This document shows, piece after piece, positions 22,602 to 35,854 of a stretch of 64,000 bases of DNA. This DNA is from Liolophura sinensis. Taxonomy: Eukaryota; Mollusca; Polyplacophora; Chitonida; Chitonidae. The translations under genes and the position numbers were made by a program. The stretch spans positions 21,373,608 through 21,437,607 of the forward strand of contig NC_088300.1 in the NCBI RefSeq assembly GCF_032854445.1, in the 5' to 3' direction. The notes below the pieces were generated by a model, which was not told the origin of the DNA, ran no database searches, and saw only the letters and a program-made list of their open reading frames with translations. Positions within the stretch are counted from its first letter, which is position 1. Every line of letters begins with the position of its first letter.

Positions 22602-25600
22602 TTAATTACCTTAAATATCTCTTTTTCCGTATAACATTTACAATATGTTTGTAACAGTACATACAATTGCCTCACGTTAAGTCAACCTTACATGTTAATA
22701 CCATGTAGAAATATGACATACCAAATGGGACTGTAGACAAGTGCAAACTTATTTCCTACCTCATCATTTTTAACAACTAAATTCCAGCAAATATTTGAAA
22801 TGGCGTTTGACAAAGAAGCCAGACGAGAGTTCAGATATCGGACTCTTCAGTTATATTCTCCACATGTCCTGGCTTCTGCAAAACTACCTACAGTAATTTA
22901 AATTTGTAAGTAGAATGGAATGAAAAGTTGAGAAATCAGAAATCAGAGTGACATATGGCCATTCATCTAACTGAAGAAGGTTATGCGGTGATCAATAATC
23001 GATATATCTATTAGTAGATTCATAGCTGCTATATCAATCATTTAGCCGTGGCAGCTCCAGTATTATAAGCTTAATGCAGGTTTGGAAATAACGGATCAGG
23101 TCGCAGGGGGGTCGGAGGAGCCCAGAGATCCACTACCCATAACACAGTGGGGGTTATGTCAGATGAAACATTGATGGGCTGTACGAATAATTTATCTCTG
23201 GAGAGAAACGCTATATAAGTGTCACTTAAATCACAAATCTGTTTGTACTAGAAATCTGCTTTTTGGTAGTCAGAGATGTGCACAAGATCTGTATGGCTTG
23301 TGTATAATGTCAGCTCTGCAAACAATGCTGCAAATCAAGTAGCCTTCCATGACGTGTTGGATCAATGGTTGTTTTTGTTTTCTTATTTTACTCCACTTGC
23401 TAAATGTAATGGTAACATTATTAGCTGTTCACTAGCTTGATGGCAAAACCCAGGCTGATATCATGTACAAAAATACCTGTAGTCGCCAATGCAAATGTCA
23501 TATCTGTATCATCAAAGAAAAACATGATGTATCAACACAAGCAGTTGATTTGGTGTATATATGGTTCAACTTAACCACTATGTAGATCATTATCTGTTGA
23601 ATTCTTACCCATCTGACCCGGGAATATTACGGTATTTACAAAGGATTTGTACACACTAAGTACCATAAGGCCTGTTTGACGTCGCTGTTGACTTCGCCCC
23701 CACTGGAACACACGAGAAGCTTTCCAATCTTGACAATTCCTTGCCGCAATGGTAGTATCTCCCAGAGCACGTACATGATTTATTAATGTCTATACAATCT
23801 TGGATTTTGGCATTTACTGCCGGTGAATAAACTTCCGAAGACACTGGAAGCACTTCATGATCTGCTATTTTCTGGATCGTGTTCTTTCGTTGGTTATGTT
23901 TCTGTGCCACACCTTGGGGACAGCATGGAACTTCTGTTCTGAAAGGAGGAGAGAAAAAACCAGACGAATAGCCTAAATTTCGGAACCGGGATATAACGCT
24001 TGGTGTTTCACGAAATGGCCGGTACGTGTTTGGAATTAACAAACACGCCATCTCCTATATCTACATACCCTGCGCAAAGTAAGCGGAAAGATCTGTATCT
24101 TATTCATGATGACAACCACATGGGAAGGAGTTAGATGTTGTATAGGATTTTAAATTAAACACTGGACTGTTAAAACATCTAAGAATAATAATCTACTGGT
24201 AAATAAAAAGAAATCAAGTATCATAATTTCCCAGACCTACATCGTGAAAATTATTTCAGCAAAACAACTGCTCTCAACCATTTGTTTTCCTTCTTAGAAT
24301 TAGAATTTGAATTAGATGACCACAAAAGACAAATAAATACATTAAAACTTGGAATCCTTGGCCAGCGCATGTGGAATACACAACTAAGAAATCACTGTCT
24401 TCGAACCAATAAACCAACCAAGCATATTACTAGCACCCGGCGGTCAATGAACTGATGCGTACTGACATCACCACAACAAATGGTATAAAACTCAAGAAAT
24501 TTTCATCATACGGTTGTACCACAATACACTGTAATACATATGTAAGTTTGGCATTAGTAATTAGTAGATGGTCTTGGTGGTAAAATATACAGATAATTTA
24601 CGAAGAAAGACCGGCCAGAAGTTCATGTTTAGTGGGCAGTATAAATGTGTAATTTGACAAAGGTGAATATGAAACCATTTGCATAGATAAACGGAAAGAA
24701 AAGTTGCTGTTGAACACGAACCAATAACAATATAATTTCATATGAAATATGTTACACCAATAAATCTATTCTTTTGGGGAAATTTATTATCAATATTCCA
24801 ATGGATAAAAAAATCAGAGGCACAAGCACAGCAATGAGAAGCTATTATACGCCTCTCCATAGTTCTTGGATGACAAATGGCTCGACTGGCATCCTAGATG
24901 GCTTTAAGAGCCTCATGAATCACAATGGCCTGATGTCTGGTGGACAGTACGGTCTGGTTTATCAGACGTAAACGTTTTACCGTCGCTGCGATATCGTTAC
25001 ATCACAAGATACTGTGTCGTAGGTCTTCACGGTTCCCGATGAAAGCGGGACAGCGTGGACACTCAGACAAAAGAATCGTGTGTTTTATTTGTCAGCAAGC
25101 TTAGAGATGGACTGACTTGAGTTGTGATGGAAAGTAAAGATGTGGGCATGGGGAAAATAACTGACCACACTATGGCCACACGACGTTCGACTTATATACC
25201 TTGTTAACTTTGGCAACGGTAGGAAATTAAGTCACTGAGAGCCATGGAATTCCTTGGAATAATCCCACATTTCTTTTTTATTTGAAATAATGCTGAAAGT
25301 GACGTTAAGCCTAATAACACACAAACAGTTTTCATCTGTCGACTCATTTGAATGCAACTGTCCAGAGACCAACACATAAGCTGATCAAAGTTTTGACATG
25401 ACGGGGTACTTACACATCAAATTAAATAGTTCATTGTGTGTTATTGAAAAAAGAAATTGACAAGGCTATTGATATCCTACCAAACGCCATCACACTAAAT
25501 TTATTAAATTTTACAATGAGTGTAATACTCTTATGATGAAATGTGATCGGAGTGTCCAGAATGTCTAGGGCTCTGCTTCAGGGTTTTGTCTAATTCCGCT

Positions 25601-25782
25601 TAACCCGGGAAAAGGAATCGTCTGTGCATCGTCTCAAGAAGAATCACCTGGATGGATATATCAACAGTTGCAGTCAAAGCGCACCACGACAACTTATAAA
25701 ATAAAATTCTTATAATTTTCTTATTTGATGCTTTGTCTTGAACATTGTTCTGGGAATTGATCTTCTATCATATATGGTTGAC
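22602..25782. other. Intergenic; one 131-codon minus ORF without known domain
   Basis: The open frame on the minus strand at 23656-24051 is the longest non-repetitive ORF outside the arrays here. It shows no domain I recognise and no convincing splice context, so it is not called a gene. The rest is AT-rich without recognised features. Confidence 0.4.
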
Positions 25783-25920
25783 GATTATTTATTTATTATT
25801 TATTTTATTGATGTTTTATGCTACACTCAAGAATATTTTACTTATGCGACGGCGGACAGCATTATGGTGGGAGGAAACCGAGTAGAATCCATGGGAAAAC
25901 CACGACCATCCAATGGTTGT
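25783..25920 (-). repeat. SINE tail and core
   Basis: ATTTATTTATTTTATTGATG, TTTTATGCTACACTCAAGAA, GCGACGGCGGACAGCATTAT and GGTGGGAGGAAACCGAGTAG, then CCACGACCATCCAATGG. The head is missing. Confidence 0.87.
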
Positions 25921-27299
25921 GTAAATTTTCAAACATTAAAATGAATGATGACATCGTTGTTCATGTCCTTTTTTCCGTGGATTTAATATTTATCACCCCA
26001 AAAGTGCATGGACTATTTCCTGAGCTGAGAATATCCCTTTGTAACCATCAAAAAGTGATCGGACTTCAGTCAACGCTGGACACAATGGAGCCCAATTTGT
26101 CTGATCAAACAGTCTAGTTACCGGACATAGAGATTTCTTCATTAGCACAACTGCTATAATATTCTCATTGTCGCTGCTAACGTCGCCTGGCCTGCGTCTC
26201 CCTTCTCTGTACTGCATGTGTAATGGTCTGAAACTCTGTACAATGTAATGTGGTCCGCAACTCCGCTATGGTGGCAAAACCTGTCTCCTCATTGCTCTAG
26301 ATTTTCTACAGATTAGCCATACGATCGTGAATTTCTGTCCGTATAAACCTACTGAAAGTATTTGTGTAGAGATATTGTAAGCACATGCATACTTTACTCC
26401 CCTCAGGCAAGCAGGTGATCTCCAAACGGTGGCTCAACGAGAGGTCACGGGTTTGGAGTTGACGTCGAATTGGTAGCCCTATTCATGCACTCACAATATC
26501 AGCGGATAACATTTCGACATGCTTTTTGTTATTACCGCTGACAAATAAAGCCTCATTCTCCATTAAAACAGCTTGGTGACCAAGTAATCCTGCAGAGAAC
26601 CAATGAAATGGTCGCAATGTCTCGAAGAAAAGGAAACTCCATATAATAAATATTATTGGATGGTTACGTCATGTGATGCAATTTAAAACAACATGGCTGA
26701 TAGGTTGTGTGATAAGGTTGTGAAGGACATTAAAAGAGAGATTTGAACATTAGTAATTCAAAAGCTTTTCAGGAAGCTGGACTGGCAAATACGGAAATAT
26801 TTAAACAAAAAATGGTAGCCTGAGGCGACTAGCAGTGGAAAGTCTCTGTGCTTCAAGTCGTTCGTTCTGTCAACACAAAACAGGCGATCAACCTGTTCAT
26901 CTGGAATGTTGGAAGGCTATAGGGCCCAACGCTATAGTAATCCTACAAGTCAGCCATGTCAGCATACACGAGGACGAACTTCCCGCCAATTAGTTTCCAG
27001 GCATGGGTGATATGGGACAGTTAGTCAGAGATATCACTGCCACTTTCTAGGTAAACATTCTTGAATTTCGTAAAATATTCGGCGTGTGTTTCATATCAAA
27101 ATGGTCCGTGTAGTGTTGAGGTGACATTTTGTGAATCCACGCAAACGATAGATAAACCTTTAACATGGTGGCAATATGAGGATCGCTGGCGCTCGTAGAG
27201 CTTTTTTGAGCGGAAATTCCTCAATTCCTCAATTTAAAATTGATGTTTGAGACTAATTTTGGTGTAATACCACTTATCTGCTACCAGTATGTAGTGTAT
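25921..27299. other. Intergenic, no gene recognised
   Basis: No coding exon or RNA gene was recognised. A weak tRNA-like stretch lies around 26425-26470 (GTGGCTCAACGAGAGGTCAC), too diverged to call. Confidence 0.4.
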
Positions 27300-27425
27300 A
27301 GCAATACGGCTCAAGTGGCAAAGTTCTCCAGAAACTGGCCAATGATCGTTTTATTCCCGTGCGCTCCGGTTTCCATCCACAAAACTCACCACCACGTGTG
27401 GCTTTAAACAGCAGTCAGATAAATA
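27300..27425 (+). repeat. Possible diverged SINE variant
   Basis: CTCAAGTGGCAAAGTTCTCC is box-A-like. It is followed by GCTCCGGTTTCCATCCAC and GGCTTTAAACAGCAGTC, which parallel the variant SINE at 54395. Divergence is high. Confidence 0.35.
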
Positions 27426-27804
27426 GTTTAATATTTTAGACACGCGTCGGTGAAATCATTTGCAGAGTAAACATTTAGTACGCTTTCACCTAATCGCCCA
27501 CCAGACATCGGTCATGATTAAATGATTGAATCTGGGCGAGCAATCGCGGAAGGATCATGCCTGAACCATGATTGTAAAAATTCTCTATCTGGGCTCTCTT
27601 CCCAGCTGTTCCACGAGCACATGCGCTTATAGGAAGTGTTACACTTTGAAGCTTGTATTTAAAAACACACGCTCATTTTCACTCCTCGAATATACATGTA
27701 TACGTATATATGTTGTTCCGTTTTGGGCCTTTCATAACTTTGATAATATATAAGTGATTATGGTTTGCATTGGAGCAACAATTTGTCGGCAAGTTAATTG
27801 CTAC

Positions 27805-27949
27805 TTGGTCTTGCAGCAACCTGCGGATGGTCGTGGGTTTCCACCGGGCTGTGCTCGGTTTCCTCCCACCATAATGCTGGCCGCCGTCGTATAAGTGAAA
27901 TATTCTTGAGTACAGCGTAAAACACCAATGAAATAAATAAATAAATAAT
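27805..27949 (+). repeat. SINE core and tail
   Basis: AGCAACCTGCGGATGGTCGT, CTCGGTTTCCTCCCACCATA, GCTGGCCGCCGTCGTATAAG and ATTCTTGAGTACAGCGTAAA, with an AAATA tail. The tRNA head is missing. Confidence 0.9.
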
Positions 27950-29040
27950 TGTTACTTTATGTGGGTAAACGTCCTTGATAATGTATGTTCTATCACTTAT
28001 GGCCTTCTTAGCTTGAGTCCGGGATAGACAAGACTGTCAGTGCAACCTTCATATATTCTCAGCACCCAATTTATCCTCTATGTTCGAGTGGATTGTATTT
28101 AAAGCATATTTTATGGTGTTTTGATTGTTGTAACTGCAGGGGATGGGGAGGCAATATGACAAGTCTTATTGTGTCGTCTTTTTTCCAAGATTAGGGTGAA
28201 TCGATTGCTCGCAGACGACCATGTACCTTTCCACGTCTGCGTGCTGACCTAAAAATGCTAACATTAACTCCTCCGTAATTAAAGAGCAGTCGTATAAACA
28301 GCAGACACCCAACCAAGACCATTGATAAATTCATGAAGCCATTATCCCCGACAACAGTATTTCCTCGCCAAACAAAAGTCGTTGTTTGAATGGGTCTTTT
28401 TCAAAACATCTCATCTCTTCACTAAGGGTTTGTGACATTAAATTGGATGGGTCATCTGCCATAGTGAGTCACTCTCGGCACAGGGGACATAGTCTCTTGG
28501 TTAGCGCCCTGACAGACCTACCCGGATTAGGACAGGTCCCATTTCTCGTTATAGATTAGTGCGTTGATGACTGTCCACATGTAGAATTTAAGCTTCGTGG
28601 ATAATTTAGTGTTCGCGAAAATGGAGTCTTTCTTGCCGCGTTTCGATGCAGAAACATGGCAGTAATGGATGTCCATTGTTGACAGCTATTCCTTAAAAAT
28701 CATTTACTATAATCAGCCTCCACGAAGTCACAGCACGCAGAAAAATTTATTAGATATTAATAAATATTCGGGTGCAAGCTATGTGAGGTACCACCCTGCA
28801 CATACCCTTGATAAGTGCTCGTCCACTCGTCAGCCTTACCATTTTCCGTCTACTTTTCTTTAGAAAACAATCTTGGCCATCCTGAAACAAGGTCAATCCT
28901 ACAACCTCAGTGTAGATCTTATACATATAGCCCTCTGTGCTCCCCATGTTCGTCATATGCTCCATAATTTCAAAATCGTGCCTTTGATTGGTAGAATCTG
29001 AACTTGCTCAATAGATACCTTTAGTTAGAAGATGTAAAGT
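27950..29040. other. Intergenic, no gene recognised
   Basis: Overlapping opposite-strand ORFs at 28.67-28.97 kb show no known domain. Confidence 0.4.
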
Positions 29041-29041
29041 T

Positions 29042-29118
29042 CAACTTGTAACTTCAAAACTGGAATAGGTAACCTAATTGTAGTTTGAAGTTAGAAGTTA
29101 CAAGTTACACTTGTAACC
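29042..29118. repeat. Nested inverted repeats
   Basis: CAACTTGTAACTTCAAAACT at 29042-29061 pairs imperfectly with AGTTTGAAGTTAGAAGTTAC and CAAGTT at 29082-29106 (six-base insertion). A second hairpin, GTTACAAG to CTTGTAAC, overlaps the right arm at 29097-29118. Confidence 0.7.
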
Positions 29119-29327
29119 TCCAACTATAAGCTTTATTGAAATTAACGCTGTGCGTTTTTTTTTTATTATAGTGAGTTTCTCTGGTTCAACCGTTATATTA
29201 AAAAAAGTTTTATGAATTCGTTCCATACCAAACAAGCGAAATACTTGGATATGTTTGAAAACTGTGTTCAAAATATCATAATGATGTTCACCAAAACGGC
29301 ACAAGTCTAGCGACACCGGTTATTCCA

Positions 29328-29562
29328 CAAGATATAATGGTCACAGATGTCTCACCAGGGTAGCCAGTACGTCAAGACAATTTGCTAACTACTACACAAT
29401 CGTCGCTGCTCTGGTTGCTCTGCAAGATATAATGGTCACAAATGCTCACCAGGGTAGCCCAGTACGTCGTGACAATTTGCCAACTATTACACAATCGTCG
29501 CTGCTCTGGTTGCTCTGCAAGATATAATGGTCACAAATGTCTAACCAGTCTCGCTGCTCTGA
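29328..29562. repeat. 95-bp tandem repeat, about 2.5 copies
   Basis: CAAGATATAATGGTCACA begins units at about 29328, 29423 and 29518. The third copy has an internal deletion and ends within the CGCTGCTCTG part. Confidence 0.9.
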
Positions 29563-31563
29563 TTTCACTCTTTATGCTGTAAATTATTATTGTACTTCTG
29601 CATAAACCAGGATTCTGCTGATGGACTAAGCATTCCGAGGACTATTCTTTTAAGTGTGATTGTATGTTAATGTGATGACGATACAGGATTTCAAGGAATT
29701 CTAGACAATGACTGCACTCACTGCATAAGGTTTTATTTTTATCTAATTCTGTCTAAATCATGGAGCTAGGCGGCGTGTCATTGGCTATCATTTAAGCATT
29801 TACATGAACTGTTAGAATAAAACCCTATCTGCATGAGGTAAATGTTTGGGGGTAAATGCAATGTTACATTTATAGGTGAGGTGCAACACTGTCAGGACGT
29901 TAAGGCGAGGTATTGGGCCCATAGCTCTTCCATCATATTGGTCCAAAAATAGTATTTTTCTCATTGTTTTTACTCTGACAATTTTAACAGATATAATTTA
30001 TGAGTATATATGTCTTTGTAATAAAGTGTCAATTTGGTATCGATAAAGAGGCTACAGTCAACTGGAAATGATCCAATGCTCGCTTTTTACACTGGTTAGT
30101 TTGGTCCAGATTTTTGACCCTTTCAAGTTTTCTGATTTAGGGATGAAGTTGTGCCGCAGAACACAATTTGAATAGGATTGATCTCAATATTTTTAACCTT
30201 TGCGTAAAAATGTTTTTTGACACGGCATAGTTCGTGGTTAAAAAATGACTTTGTCTTTTGGTTAATGATACACTGACAATGAAGAAATAACTTTGTCTTT
30301 TGGTTTATGAAAACTCTTTGATACATTGACAAACGAAGAAATAAATACTGGCATGTAATGTTGCGGCTGTAGTGGTTAACGCAGTCTGTGTAATTTTTTT
30401 TAACATGTCAATGTTTTTTCTGTCTGCAGGGATAATTTCATCCAGAACCTGAACGAGCGTCTCAACACATCTAGCAGAGCACGTTTCCATGTAACTTTCA
30501 GTAGTTCTGTTTTCAAACTTACTTAACTTGTTGATGTTTTTAAATTTACATCACGATTACGCGTCTCCACCCAAAGATAACAGGTGAAGATGGGTAGGTG
30601 GTACAAGCCACGGGCTGTACCTTTAGAAAAAAGAAATCTGTACTATATAATATATTAGAGGATGAGTTTAATTTTATTGTTGATTGTCCTATGTTTAATA
30701 ACTTCGTAAAAATATATATTCTACCTTTTAATTGACGAAATCTTAACTAGCAGAAACTGGCTTTATTACTGACGGAAAATTCCAAATGTGTTATTAGAAT
30801 TTTAAGCCTTAACTTAGAGATGAATTTGTTTTGTGGTTATTATATATAAGCTGTAAACCGCCGCCATGCATGGTGTAGTTGTTTGTTGTGTGTATAGCGT
30901 TGGAAACGTTGGTCGTGTGCAATGAAGTATTATTTGTTTGTACATGGAAGAGTTCAATTCTCAGTAGTTGAAGTCCATTTTTTTAAATAATAAATGGATT
31001 ATGACCCATTGTCTTCTACCTTAGTTTGCAGCTAAGGTAGACATGTCGAACGCGCTCAGTTTGACACAATAGGCCAAGGTCCCCGCCTTACCGCGGTCAT
31101 TTTGTTTAAAATTGTGATAAGGACATTGTGAAGTCATTTGTGGTGCTAGCCATACATATTTTTAAAAGAAGCAGCATTCTGATTCCCGAGCCTGGTTATC
31201 GTAAATCAAACTTATGTGAGGCTCTCTTTTCATTGGAAATCTAAAGAAAAGATTCTGACAGTTTGTCTTAAAACAGAACGATTACCAGTAATCCTAAAGC
31301 ATATACAGCTTTAAATTTATATATATTTGTACATTTTATATATATTCTTTGCTCATTCGCTATGGAAACCGCTATATGTCAGCACCATGGATATGACAAC
31401 TGAACCTACTACCAGTATTACAATGTATTGCTCTTTACGCTTTTTGCAGTCATCTCAATGAAAATTATGGAGTAAAGCTATAAACTCCATTCAGACATAT
31501 CAATAAATAAATGCAGGAATTAATAAGTTTTCAATCAGCATGGAAATATAAACCGTGATGATC
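29563..31563. other. Intergenic; one 10-bp hairpin
   Basis: TCTACCTTAG at 31015-31024 and CTAAGGTAGA at 31032-31041 form a perfect 10-bp stem with a 7-nt loop. Otherwise AT-rich, with no gene recognised. Confidence 0.5.
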
Positions 31564-32264
31564 AAGATAAGTGTATCAGAACAGTAACTTTTCTCTCAAT
31601 TTCAACGTAAGTGACCAGGTAAGTTTATCAGAGTAGCATCTTTTCTCTCAATCTTAGCGTAAGTGACCAGGGAAGTTTATCAGAGTAGCATCTTTTCTCC
31701 CAATCTTAGCGTAAGTGACCAGATAAGTTTATCAGAGTAGCAACTTTTCTCCCAATCTTAGCGTAAGTGACCAGATAAGTTAACTTTTCTCCCAATCTTA
31801 GCGTAAGTGACCAGATAAGTTTATCAGAGTAGCAACTTTTCTCCCAATCTTAGCGTAAGTGACCAGATAAGTTAACTTTTCTCCCAATCTTAGCGTAAGT
31901 GACCAGATAAGTTTATCAGAGTAGCAACTTTTCTCCCAATCTTAGCGTAAGTGACCAGGTAAGTTTATCAGAGCAGCAACTTTTCTCCCAATCTTAGCGG
32001 AAGTGACCAGATAAGTTTATCAGAGCAGCAAATTTTCTCCCAATCTTAGCGTAAGTGACCAGATAAGTTTATCAGAGCAGCAACTTTTCTCCCAATCTGA
32101 ACGTAAGTGACCAGATAAGTTTATCAGAGTAGCAACTATTCTCCCAATCTTAGCGTAAGTGACCAGGTAAGTTTATCAGAGTAGCAACTATTCTCCCAAT
32201 CTGAACGTAAGTGACCAGATAAGTTTATCAGAGTAGTAACGTTGCTCCCAGTCTCAGCGTAAAT
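31564..32264. repeat. 52-bp minisatellite with 37-bp deletion units
   Basis: The unit is GTAAGTGACCAGATAAGTTT followed by ATCAGAGTAGCAACTTTTCT and CCCAATCTTAGC; there are about 13 copies. Two copies lack TATCAGAGTAGCAAC and alternate with full ones, forming an 89-bp higher-order unit around 31740-31920. GTAAGT, the consensus splice donor, occurs in nearly every unit on the + strand, and several copies also have CCAGGTAAGT. Confidence 0.93.
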
Positions 32265-32671
32265 CTCCACTAGAATTCACCTTCCTGTCATTGATTATAA
32301 ACGTATATACATATGACAAGTGCTTAGTACATACCGGCCTGGCCATACTCCCCGAGCTGACACAGATGAGTTATTAATCGACAGAGGGTTATTGCTTACA
32401 ATGACTCCCAGAGGAAATTACGATCGTCAAGTCTTATTGTCCTGCTGGGTACAGTTGTTTTATTACGGTGTCACAGCGCTAGCTGTCACATAAGTGTGGA
32501 CAGGGGTCGCTAATGTTGGATTCTATTCCAACGCTTTGGCCATGACAGCTTGTCTGCTGATTTAGTATGCTGAAGATGAATGCCCCAAGCTGTAGTTAAG
32601 AAGGATTCTCACTCTGATCACTATCATTATTATGGTTTGCATGTAATGGTACACCAGAAATCCCAGTAGTT
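32265..32671. other. Intergenic, nothing recognised
   Basis: No coding, RNA or repeat features were seen between the array and the next SINE. Confidence 0.5.
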
Positions 32672-32815
32672 CAGGTTGTCCGTGGGAAGATCTGACAGCA
32701 GCTTGTAGATGGCCGTGGGTTTTCCTCCGGGGTCTACAGGCTCTCCTCTCACCATAATGCTGGCCACCGTCGTATAAGAGAAATGTTTTTCAGTAAGGCG
32801 CGAAACACCAACTGA
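32672..32815 (+). repeat. Diverged SINE core
   Basis: GTCCGTGGGAAGATCTGACA, CCATAATGCTGGCCACCGTC, then GTATAAGAGAAATG and CGCGAAACACCAACTGAAC. The AAATA tail is eroded. Confidence 0.82.
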
Positions 32816-35261
32816 ACACAAAAATCCCAGTGATGAAGATTAGCTACAACGTGTTTCCAACCAACGACCTCAGTATCAAACTCACAGAATACCTGCCTGC
32901 CATTTATATCAGCATTTTCTCAATGTTATCACATTATCTCAAGTTCACTAAAGTAGTGGAAGGTTTTTTCCAGTAAGGAGCCTTTGCGCAAGTTTTACTG
33001 CTGAAAAATGGGCAGCTTATGTTTTTATAAAATATAAAGTTCTTAACACTAATTTTAGTTTAAAGAACATGCGTCAATAATATTAAAAAATGCATATGAA
33101 TATGTCCTTTTTTCAATTTGTTTATGAAATATAATATGTTATAGACAGGACTATATAACCATTATATAGTTATTCTATTTCAAGGGCGTATATAATTTTA
33201 TGTTACTTTTGTAATGGCATGTGCTAAAGTATCAAACCATATTACCTCTGTACATTAATCTAAGAGAAATATGTCTGTAACACGGAGGATGGGTATTCCT
33301 GTGTTATAGCATGTGCCATTCAGACGTATCATTATCCGCTCACCAGCGTGCGTGAGTAGATAATCAAAGCATTCTTACATGTGAAAAGGGATGTCATGTA
33401 GTGTGTTCTATTTAAACCTTTTGCTGCCGTTTGCCATTAAATCTATTCCGCAAAGTCCATGTTTCCACCACATCATGTTGAGTATTTCCGATCGCACAAG
33501 ACCGGAAGCTGGTAAAAATTGCCGCAGTTATTTTCGTGGACGTACAGAAACAAACAAACTACTATGACTTACAACGATTTTCCTCTACAGGCAATGTTCT
33601 GAAATACGCCATCAAAACCATATCCAGGGTATCATCCGGCAGAAAACAGTAGCATACATGGGATAACAGAGAGTTGTGCAGCTTGATACGCTATATAGTC
33701 ACAGCATTTCTATTCCATAGCGAAACGGATAGCAGTCAACAATGAAAGCCATGTGATGTGTGTGACAAAGAATGGACATTGGTGGCTTAAGTACAGCGTT
33801 AGAAATGAAAAAATGCTCATGCCGATCATTAGTTCAGTTGGGCTGCTACTTCACGTCCCGGCAGCTTAGAATCTTTATTGTAATATTGAGAAAATGAAAT
33901 TGAAAAACTTTGTATTGTTGATATAATTTAGTGTAATCTTGGTGTCTTCGGTATGCGTTCCTGTGACGCTGCACCATAAGCATAACCTTTTTTCGGCCAA
34001 CAGTTTCATCAGGTGACGCAATTCACGTCAATGGTTACGTCATACCCAAAACAAAGAAAGATACTAATTCACCAGAGAGTGTGGAATGTGCATTGACTTC
34101 ACATATGGGCATGGAGCATTACCTGTCTGGCACATAAAGGTCATATATAAAGGAGCATGCATAGAGGATATTGATCACGCATTAGTACACTGGGCAAGCA
34201 TGGATGATTGTTTATCTACTATATAAGAAAATGTCAGTGCATAGATGAGTATGCAAATAAGGAGCATTGGCTAGCCGTGAATCCAGAAAAAATCTTGATA
34301 ATGTATTATTAACTTTGAATAGGAAATTGCATTTTAATAATCAAAATGGTATATAAAGTGTTATTATCTACCTTAATTAAAAACCTGTGGGTGTATATAA
34401 ACTACTACGTGTAAGACAGATATCACTGTTATTAGGGTAAGGAGACGTTGGCACTAGAGTCAAGCGTGTGTACGCTCTCATTGTCCATCCAAACTATTCC
34501 ACTGAATGATAATGCATGACAAAGGAACATAGATTTTCTAATATTTAATGCACACGTTATATTTTCAACAAAAACAACGAATGTTTTGTTTACAAATGGG
34601 TTTTCTTTCACTGGAACCAATCCGTACGCCCACGCTGTGCTTAACACTTTAGTCGCCCTCCAATAAGAAGAGTCTACACCGCGGCTACCTTACGGTTAGC
34701 CAATCGAATGAGTATAAAGGGATAGAATGCTGTGATTGTCTATGTGTGATTTGTATCAAGTAAGTATTGAGTTAAATGATTAAGTTTGATCAATGCTCAT
34801 GGGAGGGGGCGTCACAGTAGACAGAGATGAACTGCCGTGGTCAGCCCAAGGCAATTTGTAAACAGCTACAAGCATTATTCCTACACACTTTCTGGCACTG
34901 CTGGTCAATCAATGCGCCCAGTTCCACCGGCACGAACCATTACACAAATAAACACACGGTTTTTTTGTTTTTGTGTTTTTTTTTCATATTTTGCTGAATG
35001 GAATGCGCCATTCAGAGTCCTCCCCCGCAAGTTTCCACTATCAATTTGTGCATAGTCGCAATATTGCTGTTACGGCAGCCAAACAATGCCTACTTCCCGC
35101 GCTTACTGTATCAGGTGCTATCCTGGCATCGCTTTGCTGTCAGCCCTCATACAGGAGGACTAAAAAAAGATGCTATAGTTAGAGTGGAATCAACCTCTAG
35201 TTAGTCACGCGGGGAGTCAATGAAGAAAGCCATCACACAATATCGTTGTGGCGAACCGTTA
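32816..35261. other. Intergenic, no gene recognised
   Basis: AT-rich. The short ORFs at 34.4-35.2 kb overlap on both strands and show no known domain. Confidence 0.4.
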
Positions 35262-35340
35262 AGGCTTTGTCCTGTTCCATCATCGAGAAAAGTATCGGAT
35301 AATCTACCGATTGAGCTAGACGAGCCAACTAGCCGTTAAG
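35262..35340 (-). repeat. tRNA-like SINE head relic
   Basis: Read on the minus strand it starts GGCTAGTTGGCTCGTCTAGC, then TCAATCGGTAGATTATCCG, a good box A. Box B is decayed and no acceptor stem pairs, so this is not a working tRNA gene. Confidence 0.5.
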
Positions 35341-35469
35341 CACTTTCTCTAGACTTTGTTATATCTGCCACACGTCTACAAACAGAAACCCGACCCGGCA
35401 CGGGACCTTAATGGCTTGGAATGTTATATCTGGACACTCTTCAGCCAAGAGTAGACTTGTGGACGATTT

Positions 35470-35645
35470 TCATACTATTTATATACCTCTACAAGTACGA
35501 AAAGTATCCTCATACTATATATCTCTACAAGTACGAGAAGTATCCTCATACTAAATATTTCAACAAGTGCGAAAAGTATTCTCATACTTTATACCTCTAC
35601 AAGTACGAAAAGTATCCTCATACTATGTATCTCTACAAGTACAAA
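35470..35645. repeat. 36-bp minisatellite, about five copies
   Basis: The unit is CTCTACAAGTACGAAAAGTA followed by TCCTCATACTATAT. As 12 codons it yields a periodic + frame (LYKYEKYPHT). The third copy has a CAACAAGTGCG variant. Confidence 0.9.
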
Positions 35646-35721
35646 AGTAATTTACAGTTTTGGGATGAATCCTAAAATGACCAAGATTATGTAAGGACGC
35701 ACTTTCCCTATCGCTTAAAAT

Positions 35722-35854
35722 AAATTTATTTATTTATTTGATTTGTGTTTTACGCCAGTTTAACTTATATTTCACATATACGACGGCGGTCAGCATTGTG
35801 ATTGGAGGAAACTGAGCAGAACCCGGCGGAAACTCACAGCGACCGCACTGACCC
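35722..35854 (-). repeat. SINE with internal deletion
   Basis: ATTTATTTATTTGATTTGTG, TTTTACGCCAGTTTAACTTA and ATACGACGGCGGTCAGCATT, then GCAGAACCCGGCGGAAACTC joins directly to CACAGCGACCGCACTGACC. The usual middle segment (CACGACCATCC to GGACTTGAA) is missing. Confidence 0.87.

Noticed and set aside
23656-24051. 131-codon minus-strand ORF
   Set aside because: No recognised domain, no convincing splice or promoter context; long ORFs of this size are expected by chance in 64 kb on six frames.
35262-35340. Possible true tRNA gene on the minus strand
   Set aside because: Only box A is good; acceptor stem and box B do not hold, so a SINE head is more likely.
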